Positions 22,514 through 34,209 of a stretch of 49,655 nt of DNA are shown here, one piece after another. The stretch's first letter is position 1. Each line of letters opens with the position of its first letter. Made by a program: the position numbers and the translations under genes. Location: NCBI GenBank assembly GCA_016987375.1, contig PJRA01000272.1, positions 763,138 to 812,792 of the forward strand. Direction: 5' to 3'. Source of the stretch: Brachionus koreanus (taxonomy: Eukaryota > Rotifera > Eurotatoria > Ploima > Brachionidae). The notes beneath the pieces were generated by a model. The model was not told where the DNA came from, did no database searches, and worked only from the letters and a program-made list of their open reading frames with translations.

Positions 22514-24679
22514 CCTTCAATTTTGTTCATTCAAAATTCAAAATTGCTAATAAAATATCAAGTGATGTGTTTTTATTTGTCTTAATTAAAAAAAGCATGT
22601 TTTTTTCATTCTTAAATACAATCATTTATTCAGCTGATGTAGTTTATATATACACAAAAAAAAACAATAAATTCATAATAAAGATCAAATTTTTATTTTA
22701 ATTTTAAAAAGTGATATGCCAAAATCATGAAATTGTTTTGGTGAATAAAGCATTTTTTATAGTCATTTGTATGCAAGTTAAAATAAAGTTTTTGTATTGA
22801 ACTAAAATCTTATTTAGGAGCAAAATTTTTTTATACTTTTTTCAAGTTTCATAACACATTTTTGTTTATAAAAACACAAATAAAAAAACTTCAAAAACAA
22901 AAAAATATATTTTTTTCATTTTAACTCTAATTTAGCGTATTCCAATGCGAATAACTGCTCCCAAAATGGTGTCTTGACTGAAGAATTTGATAGCTTAGAA
23001 GACACGCAATTTGATTCAAATAAGATATTTTATTTTGATTTTAGATTGGTTTATTAAAAACATATGTTTATTAGATGAAACATGTCACATATTTATTCGC
23101 TTTAAAAACAGAGATCTTAAGAGGACACTAATTTGCATGAAAATACTTAATTTAAATAAAATTATTATTGAAAAGAAAGCATGTAAATATTTTTACATAA
23201 ATTTCTAACATTAAATATTTTATTATTTTATTAGAGTCGAAAAAAACACAAACTTCTAAACTAGGCACACAATTATTTTTTTATTACAAGCATCATAATT
23301 CAATGCATGTAAAAAAATTCAGTTTCATGTCAAAAATGCTACTGGTAAGAGGAAAAGCTAAATTCAACTCAAATTGGGAAATAGAACTTTATGATCAAAT
23401 TTTAATAATCATAATAAAAAAGAAAAAAAAATTAGTTTAAACTATTATTACTTATAACATATATTGCGGAATCATATTTTTAGATTTTTGCATTATTTAC
23501 ATTTGAATAATTTGATTATGTTTTAAAATGAAGATTAATTGAAAAATGATTTTATGAAGGTACATTGTAGCATAAACTAAGTATCAAAGTATTTAAAAAA
23601 TTACATTAATTAACTAAAATTATGCTTCGGCTATTGTACCCTATAAAGAATTAATATCATCTAAATTTTAAACAAATAATTATACTTTTTAATTTTTAGT
23701 CTTTAATTCTTCCAATTTAATAAAAAAATGATTAAAATTTCAAATGATTAAGATAAAATTAAATGTTAAAAAAGGCATAAATATTCAAAAAGCTTAAAAG
23801 AGTTGAAAAGTAAAAATTGAAAAGACTATTTGAAATTTGAGTTGGAAAGCATGCATTTGATCAACAATAAATTATTTGGTATCCTTATTTGGTATACACT
23901 GATAGGGTCTTCCATAAGCCTAACAAAGTAAAGGTTAACTTCTATTATGAACATTTGGCATTTTGATTTTATGTTCTTAACATCGAAGAACTTGATTTCT
24001 AAATTCAACTCATTTAAACAAGCTTAATTTTCTGCTTCTAAATTTATCATTTTTTACAATCAAAAATTAAATTCGATTTATTTACTGTTAGTTTTTAACT
24101 TTATTTTTTTGTTGATAAAATTTATCCCTTTTTTTGAACTTCTAAAATACGAATAACAACAGTAAATTTAAACTAAATTTGTCGCTTGACAACCGTTTTT
24201 TAAAATAAAAGAACTTTAAAAAGATAAAATTAATTTTTTTCCACTAAATTTTTGGTATTATCACATTAAATATTTTAATTCAATTTACCAAAATAAAAAT
24301 ATTTAACAAACAAAAAGAAGATTAAGAGTCTTTGTAGGACCATATGTTTCTGAATGGCTCGATATAACTAGTGGAGGTTTTAGTTGACTCAATAATAGAA
24401 CCTTTTTTAACTTTAATATTTATTAGCTATTTATCGATTGATTTTGAAGACTTAGATGAAATTTAAATGTTTTACGATAAGAGAAACCAGCATAATCTCT
24501 TCACTACGCAAATAGAGGAACTTCAAATGACTTGAATTATCAACTTTAACTGATCTTAAAACAAAATTAATGAGAGGCCATTGAATTCATCTGTAAAATC
24601 GTTAAAGGATATTTAATTATTAATTTGAAAAATGGAATAGATTTTTCAAAAAATCCAATTAACCATTTGTGAACTTTCG
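22514..24679. other. AT-rich intergenic
   Basis: No gene supported. A less AT-rich island at 22931-23010 follows a TTTAG and is open in one frame on each strand, but without a usable donor. The stretch 24320-24670 leading into the LINE copy looks like eroded repeat. Confidence 0.4.
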
Positions 24680-25140
24680 TGCATTGGGAAGCTCAATCGT
24701 TTTTGCAGCTTTACAAAACTTATGTTAGACCGCATTTAGAATACTGTGCACCTGCCTGGAATCCTTATTTAAATAAGGATATATCTAGACTTGAACAAGT
24801 ACAAAGACGAGCAACAAAACTTGTTCCACAAATAAGAAGTTTGAATTATGAGTCAAGATTAGCTAATTTGGGATTAGAAACTCTAAAATATTGGCGAGAG
24901 CGTGGGGATCTAATTCTATCCACAAAAATTAGAACCATGTCAATAGGTACAACGACGCGAAAATCATGAGCTCAGTGAATAATGAAGGACCAAGTTGAGG
25001 AGTAAGGGGAGCAAAGCATCGCATTTGCTCGCAGCTATCAAAAAGTCTACAACGGCAGGACTACGTTAGTTTTCCTGCTTTGTCAGTTTAGTTAAACTAA
25101 ACTTGACCGTAGAATATTAACTATTATTATTATTCTTACT
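24680..25140 (+). mobile_element. LINE copy with 3' end and 3' UTR
   Basis: 5'-truncated relative of the fragment at 1-331: the frame 24679-24969 covers LYKTYVRPHLEYCAPAWNPY, the basic LEQVQRR segment and NYESRLANLGLETLKYWRER. After the stop come about 170 bases of 3' UTR including a hairpin (AGTTTAGTT-A-AACTAAACT near 25088) and an ATT microsatellite tail (about 25121-25134). The same 3' end is found on the minus strand at 36123-36222. Confidence 0.85.
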
Positions 25141-27538
25141 GATACTTCAAAAGTAATTAGCAAAATCAATTCTTTATAAAGATTTTATCTTTTAAAGATT
25201 TAGTAATAAAATTTTTCATGTATTTTTAAATGGTATTTTTAAATAGAATATGAAAACATAAAATTATATTTTACAGTTATTAGGATGAAATAATATAAAT
25301 TAGGAAAAAGTGGTTAAATTAGAAATAAATTTGGAAAAACAATTTTAAAGAATATAAATTATGGATTCATTTATCTATAGGTCTTATTTGAGATTAACAC
25401 CAGGAATTGTTATTCAAAATTTTAATTTTATTTTATAAAATTTTTCTGGCCCAAAATTTAAAAAATTTCTAAGTACCAGACAAAACGTTTTTCTCCACTA
25501 AAGCATTCAAAATTTAAAAATCAAAAAAAATAAACACCTCCTAAAAATAATAAATAAATAATTCTTTGAGCACTTTAATTGCTAAATTAATAACAAACAT
25601 TTAATGCTTCTTTGATAAATATCAAAAAATAAGTCTTTAGATTTTACTATTTTAGGGTTTCTTTTGTTTTTGAATTAAATTAATTTTTATTCACAGAATT
25701 TTCAATAAGAAGAAAAAAACAAAAATTAAAATATATTAACTTGATGTACCTTTTTTAAATTAATGAAATATTTAAATGATTTTCTAAAAATAAAAGTGTT
25801 TTGCCTAAAATATATTTATTTTTGAAGCTATTTTGTATGATATAAAACTCAATACTAGTTTTAAACACGTTTGTTTATTATCCAGTACAATTTATAAATA
25901 ATTTACTCTTTTTTGTAGCAAAATTTTTTAAAAATCAAAAATAAAAATGAAATTCTATATTTCTGCTTTTTCAATTTTTCTCAAGCTAAGTATATTTGAC
26001 AAAAATTAATCAAAAATATTGGTTTATATTGATTTTTCAATTAGTGCAAGTACAAAAGCAAAATATCAGAAAAATTTTAAATCAAGTGAAAAAAATTATT
26101 CGATATTTTTTTAAAGCTAAGCTAAATTAATTTTAAAAAAAATTGATTTTAAAATCAATAAGTAAGATATTTATGAAAATTATTTTCTTTCTTTGTTGAG
26201 ACAATGATTCTTTTTAATCAAAAAAATTGAAAACAAAAACTTTTTAAAATAGATGTGAGAATGAAAAGAATATCTTGATTCAATTGTATCCCATAATAAT
26301 AATTTGCCATGAATAGATATGTAAAAATTTGATTTATAATGGTTATATACATAATTCGATTAATTATTCGTTGTTTAATAAGTTCATTCGAGGCGTTTAT
26401 ATTTAAACAAGTATCTTGAACATTTTAAGCACTAACAAAAAGCAACAATTCAAATCGCCAAAAGCAATAGTATTCAAATTATGTTTACCATGAATGCTTA
26501 ATCAACACAAAAATGGTAAAACTAGCAACCATCATAACTCGGAGAAAAAAATTTAAATTAACAAAGAAATAAATTTGTAAAAATGAAAAAAATTTAATTT
26601 CTTTTATTTTTAGCATCATTAGATGGTAACAGAAAAACAAATTGATACGAATATCCGAGAAAAAAGCACAACATCCAAGTAAATATTTGTGTATTTTTGA
26701 ATTGAAAACACAGCTCTTTACTCTAGTTTTAGCTTCAATTCAAGTTTTTCTGATAAGTAAAATTTGAGAAAAAATTCAGCAAAATTAGTTTACATAATTT
26801 TAGATTTTTTTCTAATATTTCCAAGGCAATTGATCAAATAAAACTATTAAAACTGAACCTTTAGCAAGTTAATTATCTGAGATAGATTTTTACACTTTTA
26901 ATTTAAGCTTATGTGTATGCAAGTTTTGTTACGAATCGAAATATGTTTTCTAAGCTTACATCTAGAAATTTAAACAAACAAATCTGAAAGGCTTCAATTA
27001 AAGTTCTAAAATTGATAGGTCTGTTCTGGTTGCATGACAAAGAAGTCTTGCAAGCACGTTCTTATTTAAAATAATACACTAGGGCTTATCTTAAATATTT
27101 ATAATCAACAAACAATTAATTGTTAAGTCTGCGGATTTTCCGAACAGAAAACGATAGCTCAAGCGAACTAGCTTACAATTAATATTTAAATTTTTTTTAT
27201 GGTTCCTTGAAAAGTTTCACCATAAACAAATAAATAAGAGAATATTATTGGGATTTGTGTGTTTCTCTTGCTTTTGTTTTCTTCTATTGAAAACTTCAAA
27301 TATTATAAATAAAAATACTGGTGAACAAAAATCTCTTTTTTTTTGACAAAACTCTATGGCAACGCAAAATTATTTAACTTAGGTTTGTGTGCTGAAGAAG
27401 AAAAAGAAAACTTATTTTGCTAATTAATTTAGAGTCTTGGTTTTGCACTGGCACTATCTTTGGTAAGCTAAATGTTGTGCTGAATTTTGAGAATTTTTTC
27501 TCGATAGTGCATTTGGTGCTTGATTCGATTGCCAACTA
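25141..27538. other. AT-rich intergenic
   Basis: About 2.4 kb with no coding frame, RNA gene or repeat that I can support. The last ~250 bases before 27539 are slightly less AT-rich and probably hold the promoter and 5' UTR of the downstream gene. Confidence 0.5.
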
Positions 27539-30517
27539 ATGCAGTATAATTATTCAGTCAAAGGATCCGATTCGCCTAAGTTTATTAGTGCGGATCGAAT
27601 TCATGATAACTCATTCATCGAAGAGCATTCTAAAACCATATTCAAAAAAAAGTAAGCTTTTTGGCATATAATTAATCAAATAAAATATAAAAAAAGAAAC
27701 TAGTCAATTTAAAATGCAAATTACTTCTGTTTTTAGAGGATTTCTTTTCTAATAAATCAAATTTAATAAGACTTTTTTGACTCTTAAAAACTCTATTATT
27801 TTGTGTTTAGCAAACAAACTATTCCATTGCTCACGACAACTTTGATAAGTCCGTCTGTTTCACCGTCTCATTTTTTGGCCCTCAATTCGCAAGATTCCTC
27901 TCAAAATTTTGTCCGACCCAGCAACCTAATCAGAAACGGCTCCAAGTTGATCCCCAACCGAGTTCAAACTCAACCAAACTTGACATACAATACATCTGAC
28001 TCATTGAACACCAGTTACCATCAGAAAAACAAACCACAGCCATTCAAATCGTCAGTAAAATTGGCCGACTCAAATTTGACAATTCAGTCTACTAACACAC
28101 CTAATACAAGACAAAATTTAAGTAATTTATTTAAAAAATTTAGAAGCAAAATTATTTGACCTCAATATACGTATAGGCTTCTAATAATCATTCTAATAAT
28201 CTGTCCCTTTTCATAACCTAATCGGTCAATTTAAAAAATAATCACAAATTTAAAAAAGAACAAAAAACTAATTTAATTCACTTTAATCTAAAACAAAATA
28301 ACTTACCAAATTTTTTTTCTTGGAATTTATTTTTTTTTCCTAATTTAATTACTTGTTGAAAAATAAATAAATTTACCTTTTTTTATTTAAATTAAAATTT
28401 AAATTGTGAATGCTTGACTCTTGAGAGAAAAATTTGACGTATGAAAATTTGTCCAAAAGTTGCCAAAGAATGAAAGCCATAAGTATTTTTTTTTTCAAAA
28501 TATTTAATACTAAAGGCTGAAAATGATAACGAAAAACAACTCAACCACCTTTTGCGTATCGATCAAATTTTTTTCCTATTAAGTTATTACTAGAAAATAG
28601 TTCAACGTTTAGATTAATGAGAATATTTAGCTTGAATTAAAAGCTAACCTCGATTTATTGCGAATCGATTAAATTCATTTCTTGAATAGAAAATGAGTAA
28701 TCTAGATGAAAATTTTTTATTTTACTTTTGCTTTTTCGATTTTGATTTAGTCTATAAGTGGCTAGCTTTTAGTTATCTTATTCAAGTTTTATAAAAAATT
28801 CAATCCAAGAATTATCTTTTTTAAAATCAAAACTATTTCTTGAATCTTTAGAATCTAAAATTTTATGATGAAAAAAAATTTTTTAATTTGTCACATTTAA
28901 CAGAATAAGAAAAGAAAATTGAATTAAAAAACCAATGAGATTTTCAAATTTAAGATTGGCATGTTTTCACAGCTTATTACGAGTTGAAGAAACTTTATTT
29001 TTTATACATCGAATAATATTTTCCATTAGTTTAATTTAATTTTTATTTAATTTTTTTAAATATTTTGTTTAGCATTTTTGTTACATTTTGATGTAATATA
29101 AAAAATTATAAAAAGTTTATCGATCACTACAATATTTAAAAAAAAATAATTTTTTATTTTCTAGGGACTCGAAAAAACAGTTATAGTTATAAAATAAAGC
29201 CTTAGATTTGAAGCCAAATTATTTATTATTATTTTTTTTAAACAGATTTTTTCTTAAGACAACAATTCACAGGATTTAGTTCAAACAAGCAATAACAGCC
29301 TAATAAACTCGTCTACGGTAATGAACCGATATCAAGAATCAAACATGGCTCAATATACTAAGTTTACCAAGAATATATTCAGCGATAATTACAACGGTGC
29401 AAATGGTGCAAAGATAGAAAAATCTCCATCACGTGGTTCTAATTTTACAAGCCCAATGCCAAGTGTAATCAATGGGACTCCGATTTCCATAATGCATTCG
29501 TCCGCTGGCCAGCAAGGCCACATGAAAAATGAACGACTAAAAGCTTCGCCGAGTCTTGGACGCTCGGCCACCTTGAAATACACCAAGTCCTACATGGAAA
29601 ACAATAATCTGAAGCAGCCTCTTCAAGCACATACGCAACACTTTAATTTTTCCAGTAGCCGCAAGCCCACAAATCCAACAGCACTTCCCCAACCTCACTT
29701 GTCTCATGAGTCCATTACAAAAAAGGATTTCATAAATGTACTGAATAATATTCAAAGATCGTCATCCATTAAATTGAACCGTGAAAAGACTAGTCTATCG
29801 AATTACTTTAACAATCTATCGACTTCAAACAAGCTGAATAATCAGAGTAACCAAAGTGTTAATGGAAGCATGAATCAACTAAACTACAATTTTATATCCT
29901 CATCGAATAATTTAAACAGCTTGAATAGTCAATTAAGCAAAACAAATCAATTTAATCAGCATGTTAAGTCTGGCATTTTGAGAACTAATAATCTTAATTT
30001 GAATAAATATTTGGATCATATAGTAGATAATTCAAATAATTTGAAAATTTCAGCTAGTTTTAAATCGAATCGAAATGAAAGCCAAGAGCAATACCAACAA
30101 CAACAGCAACAGAACCGAATTAAGCTTAGCCAAAATTTAGACAATCAATCGGACGATTCCGACCAAATTGTTGAATACATAAATATAGAAGATTTAGATG
30201 AGAAAAAAAAGAAAAATAGCGAGGAAGTTAAAACAAGCAATACACCAATTCTCCCTGCTTCGCGTCTTTCGCACACCAATTCTAAAAAAGGCTCTAATAA
30301 AAATTTAAAACTCACTCGGCCATTAAGTCGTGTATCGTATGTTTCTCGTGATGTAAATGATTCATATGCTTACAATAATGTTAAACAGTATATAGAAGAG
30401 AATGATTTAATGCCGCCTGAAAAAGCGGATTCAATTCGACGGTGGATAAGACAAGTTAATTTATGTGCAGATGATTGGGAAAAGAGAACTATTGAGATCA
30501 ATATTGTACAAGAATAA
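27539..30517 (+). CDS. Unrecognised Asn/Ser/Gln-rich protein, 3 exons, 560 aa
   Basis: Exons 27539-27651 (starting ATGCAG, MQYNYSVKGS), 27811-28121 and 29259-30517 join in phase (2/1, then 1/2) to 560 residues. Introns are 159 and 1137 bp. Most of the protein is low complexity and probably disordered: rich in Ser, Asn, Thr and Gln, with a short Gln run (about 415-427) and basic patches. Ser-Pro and Arg-x-x-Ser sites (SPSRGS, SPSLGRS) suggest phosphorylation. The last ~46 residues differ: a compact charged segment NVKQYIEENDLMPPEKADSI, then RRWIRQVNLCADDWEKRTIE, likely helical and probably the conserved core. I do not recognise the family. A shorter protein from the ATG at 29321 is possible, but the upstream exons are less AT-rich than the introns and phase-consistent. 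Confidence 0.7.
28122..29258. other. Intron 2 of the unrecognised Asn/Ser-rich gene
   Basis: AT-rich 1137 bp intron with a GT donor at 28122 and AG at 29257-29258. No features seen. Confidence 0.5.
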
Positions 30518-31529
30518 ATGGGAATGCATCTTTTACACAAAATTTTCGGCTTATTTATATCAAAACAAATTAGAAGCAATTATATTCAATTATTTTACTT
30601 GTATATTTTATATATTATTTAAGTTTTTATTTGTTTAAATTAATTTTTAAATAAATTATTTTAAATTTTAAATGACTATGTGACTATGAATATGAACAGT
30701 TAATTTTTTTTTTCAAGTATTTAACAAAAATATATCAATTTTCAAGTGATAAAAATCTGAATTATAAAGAAACATAATTACAAAAATTCGATTTTTTATC
30801 TAAACAATAACTTTTACTTTTTAATCTTTACAATAATCTGTGAAATTCTGTGATCTTCTGTATAAAAAATGTCAATCTTTACAATCAAGGTGAAATAAAC
30901 AAGGGTTATCACGTTTTTAAATAAGAAAAAAATAAGCAAAAAAAAAGAATAAACTAAAAAATAACAAATACTGAGTTCAACCTATTAAAACCCATCAAAT
31001 GTTTTCATCTCCTGATTGTTTCATAAAATTTAGACTGACAGCAAAAATTATTTAAAGCCAAATTTTCTTTAATTAAAAACGTTTGGTTTTTTTTTTTTGT
31101 TTTGAGAAACCATAGTTGATTGTTTTGTTAAATTTTACCTTGGCGCTTAATTTAAAGAATAATTTGATCAAGAAAAATATTTAGAATTAAATATTTTGGA
31201 ATTGAATAGTAATAATTAATTGATAAATATATAATATATATAGAATAGTTGATTTAAATTGCAAAATATAAGTAAACTAAAATAAAAAATAATATTAAAA
31301 CTCGAATAATATAAGTTAATGTTTAGCGTCAAAATGTGAAAAAAAATTTGAAAAAAGTGAACGCTAAGCTAAGTTTAATCGAAAAATAATCGTGCCTGTT
31401 AAGCTAAATCCGAATAATAAATAACAAATTTTAAAAATTATTCTAGATAAACATTCGAAGATTTAAATAATTCCTTAAATTATTCTCTTTAAAATAAATC
31501 TTTTATTTGTTTATTAATTTTTTTATTTA
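30518..31529. other. AT-rich intergenic before the left inverted arm
   Basis: No coding frame or repeat supported. The left arm of the large inverted repeat begins abruptly at 31530. Confidence 0.5.
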
Positions 31530-31828
31530 CCTTTTCATTATTCTCTTTTTTATTCAGTATATTTCTAATAATATATTATTCAATTATGCTTAACTATTAC
31601 CGTAGATTAATAGTTCCATTTAGACCCGAGGTTCGAGTTCTAGCTATAAACAATATTGGAGCAAATAGTGGATCAATAAGCAATGGTGTAACAGGAGCTA
31701 ATTTAGCATTTTCAGTACTTGCTCTAATAACTGCTCTCATTGCTACTATTTATGCTGGCAGAGCTGGTAGAATTGGAACCCAATTAAAGAAAGCTGTCGT
31801 GCCTGTTTTGTCATATCCAAATTATTGA
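31530..31828 (+). pseudogene. 5'-truncated duplicate of the multi-pass membrane gene
   Basis: Encodes only the last 99 residues (from about residue 127) of the 225-residue protein intact at 38293-38970, identical over the shared part. The break coincides with the edge of the inverted repeat. The sequence upstream of 31530 is unrelated, so there is no start or promoter from the parent gene. An ATG at 31586 opens an 80-residue frame that would keep only the final transmembrane segment. Confidence 0.85.
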
Positions 31829-32348
31829 GTTCAAATAATTTATTTCAAAATCAACTCATTCTTATTTTATTAATTTTTTAAAATAAATTTTTCTATTAAA
31901 CATATTATGAAATTTAAAAAAAAACTCATGGGTAACCGGTCAATCTCAAAACGTTGACTTTTTGAATATTATAAAATTTCAAATCTTATTGTTTATTTCT
32001 TTATTTGTCTTTTAATTAAATTGAAAAAAATTAAACAACCAAAATAAGTTGAATAAATAGCTCAATATAATCTAAACTTAGAGCTTTAAAATTTTTAATA
32101 AAAAACAAATTACAAAGTATTCATAAACGAAATTATGTGACCATTAATCTTTAAATCTAATTTTTATTTTACATAGATCTAATTTTAAGAATGTTTATGA
32201 AATTTTTTTTTTCGTTTTCATTCGTTAAATAAACTCATGAGTTAAAGATTAGCTTCTACTCTTTTGGTTGAGTATAAATTGTCAATTTGGATATCCTAAA
32301 AAAAAAGGGAAATCAAAAATAGAAATTGAATTAGAAAAACAAAATATA

Positions 32349-32909
32349 ATGTTTTTTAAAATCGCTTTTTTACTTGTTGCATTAGGAAACATACATGCAA
32401 TTCCAAACAACTATTTAAACTCATTTCAATCATCTTTCCAATATAGTAATTGGAACAATTTACAACAAAATCAAAAGTTAGAACCTGCTAAGAATTTATA
32501 TCTCAATCAAGCACCGATTCGTCCAATATTTCATCAACCCCAACAAACTCATATTCAATTTCAACCTATTCCATTGCCAAATCCAATTGTATTCACTCAT
32601 CAATCTGTTCAGCCTTTGTCTGTTCAAAGGCCTTTTCAAATACAACAACCTACAATTGCAACAAATGGTCAAGTGATTATTGAGAATATTCTCGGTGGTG
32701 TTACTTTCAATTGTTTGGGTAAACCGTCTGGTCATTACAGAGATAACAATTTTTGTGATGTTTTTCATGCTTGTGTTCATGGTTATCAAAGAAAAACTTA
32801 TTCATGTCCGTTTGTCGGTGAAGCTCAATATTTTAATGAAGCAACTCAAAGATGTGAATTTGTTCGAAACAATCCTCTTGGATGTACTTCAAAAGCTTTC
32901 TATCATTAA
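32349..32909 (+). CDS. Secreted chitin-binding (peritrophin-type) protein, left copy
   Basis: 186 residues from ATG at 32349. A signal peptide MFFKIAFLLVALGNIHA is followed by a Gln/Pro/Asn-rich linker (about 18-118) and one type-2 chitin-binding (CBM14) domain at the C-terminus. The domain has the six-Cys pattern FNC...NFCDVFHAC...YSC...RCEF...LGC. Such proteins bind chitin in cuticle, peritrophic matrix or lorica-like material. The frame is open further upstream, but only from a TTG, so the ATG before the signal peptide is the start. The protein is identical to the one encoded at 37212-37772 in the opposite arm. Confidence 0.9.
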   Translation: MFFKIAFLLVALGNIHAIPNNYLNSFQSSFQYSNWNNLQQNQKLEPAKNLYLNQAPIRPIFHQPQQTHIQFQPIPLPNPIVFTHQSVQPLSVQRPFQIQQPTIATNGQVIIENILGGVTFNCLGKPSGHYRDNNFCDVFHACVHGYQRKTYSCPFVGEAQYFNEATQRCEFVRNNPLGCTSKAFYH

Positions 32910-33246
32910 ACAAAGATTAAATCTTATTTTATAAGCATAGATTGATCTTTTTTTGTCAAGGTTATAATGAATCAAAAAAAAAATTCATTTTTAATTAATT
33001 TTTTTTCTGTTTTCAATTTAACTATTAAAATAAATGTTTTTTCATTTAAATTTATTGTGTTATTAAATAATCTCGTTATAAAAATGATTTTGCTTATCAG
33101 GTTAAGTCTGTTCTAGATTATTATTTTTTCAATATTATATTCAAAAATTAAAACTTACAAAAGACATTTAATTTTCTTATCTTAAACCTTCTTCATAGTT
33201 AGAAGGAAAAGAATCCTTTAAAAATAAAATGATATTTTATTAAATT

Positions 33247-34209
33247 TTGTTGATTTCCAAAAATTTGAATGTAGAATTTTTATTTTACTGTGAATTTTAA
33301 CAATTTAATTACTTATTTTTAAATTTGAACTATTTACAAAATTTAATTAATTTTAATATATAATTAATTTGCAAAAAATATCAGTTTAATTTAAATTATT
33401 GTATAATCAGTTATTGTCTTAAAAAAAATTTTTTTATTTGCATATTTTTAGTTTAAAATTTATATATTGCATAGAACATATATAATAAATCTGTTTTCAA
33501 ACTTTATAGCATAGAGTGAAAAAATATCGTTGTCATTCAAAAATTATTATGCTTAAGTTTGCTTTTAAAAATAGAAAATACATCTATCTATATAAAATAA
33601 TTTTTAAAAATTTTTTATTTAATTTTTATGCTCTAGAACAGAAAAAAATAAAAATTGCATTTCAAGAATAAAAAATATGTAATTAACAAAAGTCAATTTT
33701 AAAAAAAAAAGAAATTCGAATTTTTTTGTTTAATTTCAGTTTGTCATTCTGGTCTTATTTGTTACTGTTATAAGTATTTAATCTTTTACCCGTGATTGTA
33801 TCTAAATTATCTAAAAAATTGACTGAACTAATTATAAAAAAGTTTCTTATCAGCTTAAATAAAATAACGACCAATTTAGAGTTTATACTCATAATCTAGT
33901 CAAATTTTGATAAAAATAGAAAGAAAATATTAATTTGTTTCCAAGATAAGAGTTAAATTTATTCAGGGGTCCTAAATATCAATGAATTTACCTTTTGTTT
34001 TAGAACTGATAATAAATTTTATGTACAAATTTTAAATTGTCACTTGTTTGCAAATTCCATCTTGTTTATTACTAATTTTTAAATGATTAATAATAAACTT
34101 TAGTCGCAATAAAATTTCAAAATAGGCAACAGTGATTTAATATTGCAAAGCGCTTTTTTTATATGGACAAATAGAGATTCATAATTTTAAATAAGTTTAG
34201 ATCTCTAAC
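33247..34209. other. AT-rich spacer, left of the central gene
   Basis: Between the left arm and the membrane-protein gene. No feature supported. Confidence 0.5.

Larger units (their letters stand above)
31530..33246 (+). repeat. Left arm of a 1717 bp inverted repeat
   Basis: Every base x here pairs with 70121-x in the right arm (36875-38591). Coding segments, the 440 bp between them and the 340 bp 3' flank were compared and are identical, with no length change. The outer boundary is sharp (31529 A against G) and so is the inner one (after TTAAATT at 33246). The arm contains the 3' part of a membrane-protein gene and a complete chitin-binding gene. Confidence 0.93.

Noticed and set aside
22285..27538. 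Search for tRNA or snRNA genes in the long AT-rich intergenic stretches
   Set aside because: No T-loop (GTTCRANNC) with a matching acceptor stem was recognised by eye; a covariance search could not be run.
32268..32348. N-terminal extension of the chitin-binding protein
   Set aside because: It would start at TTG and place 27 charged residues before an obvious signal peptide; the ATG at 32349 is better. The same holds for the mirrored copy.
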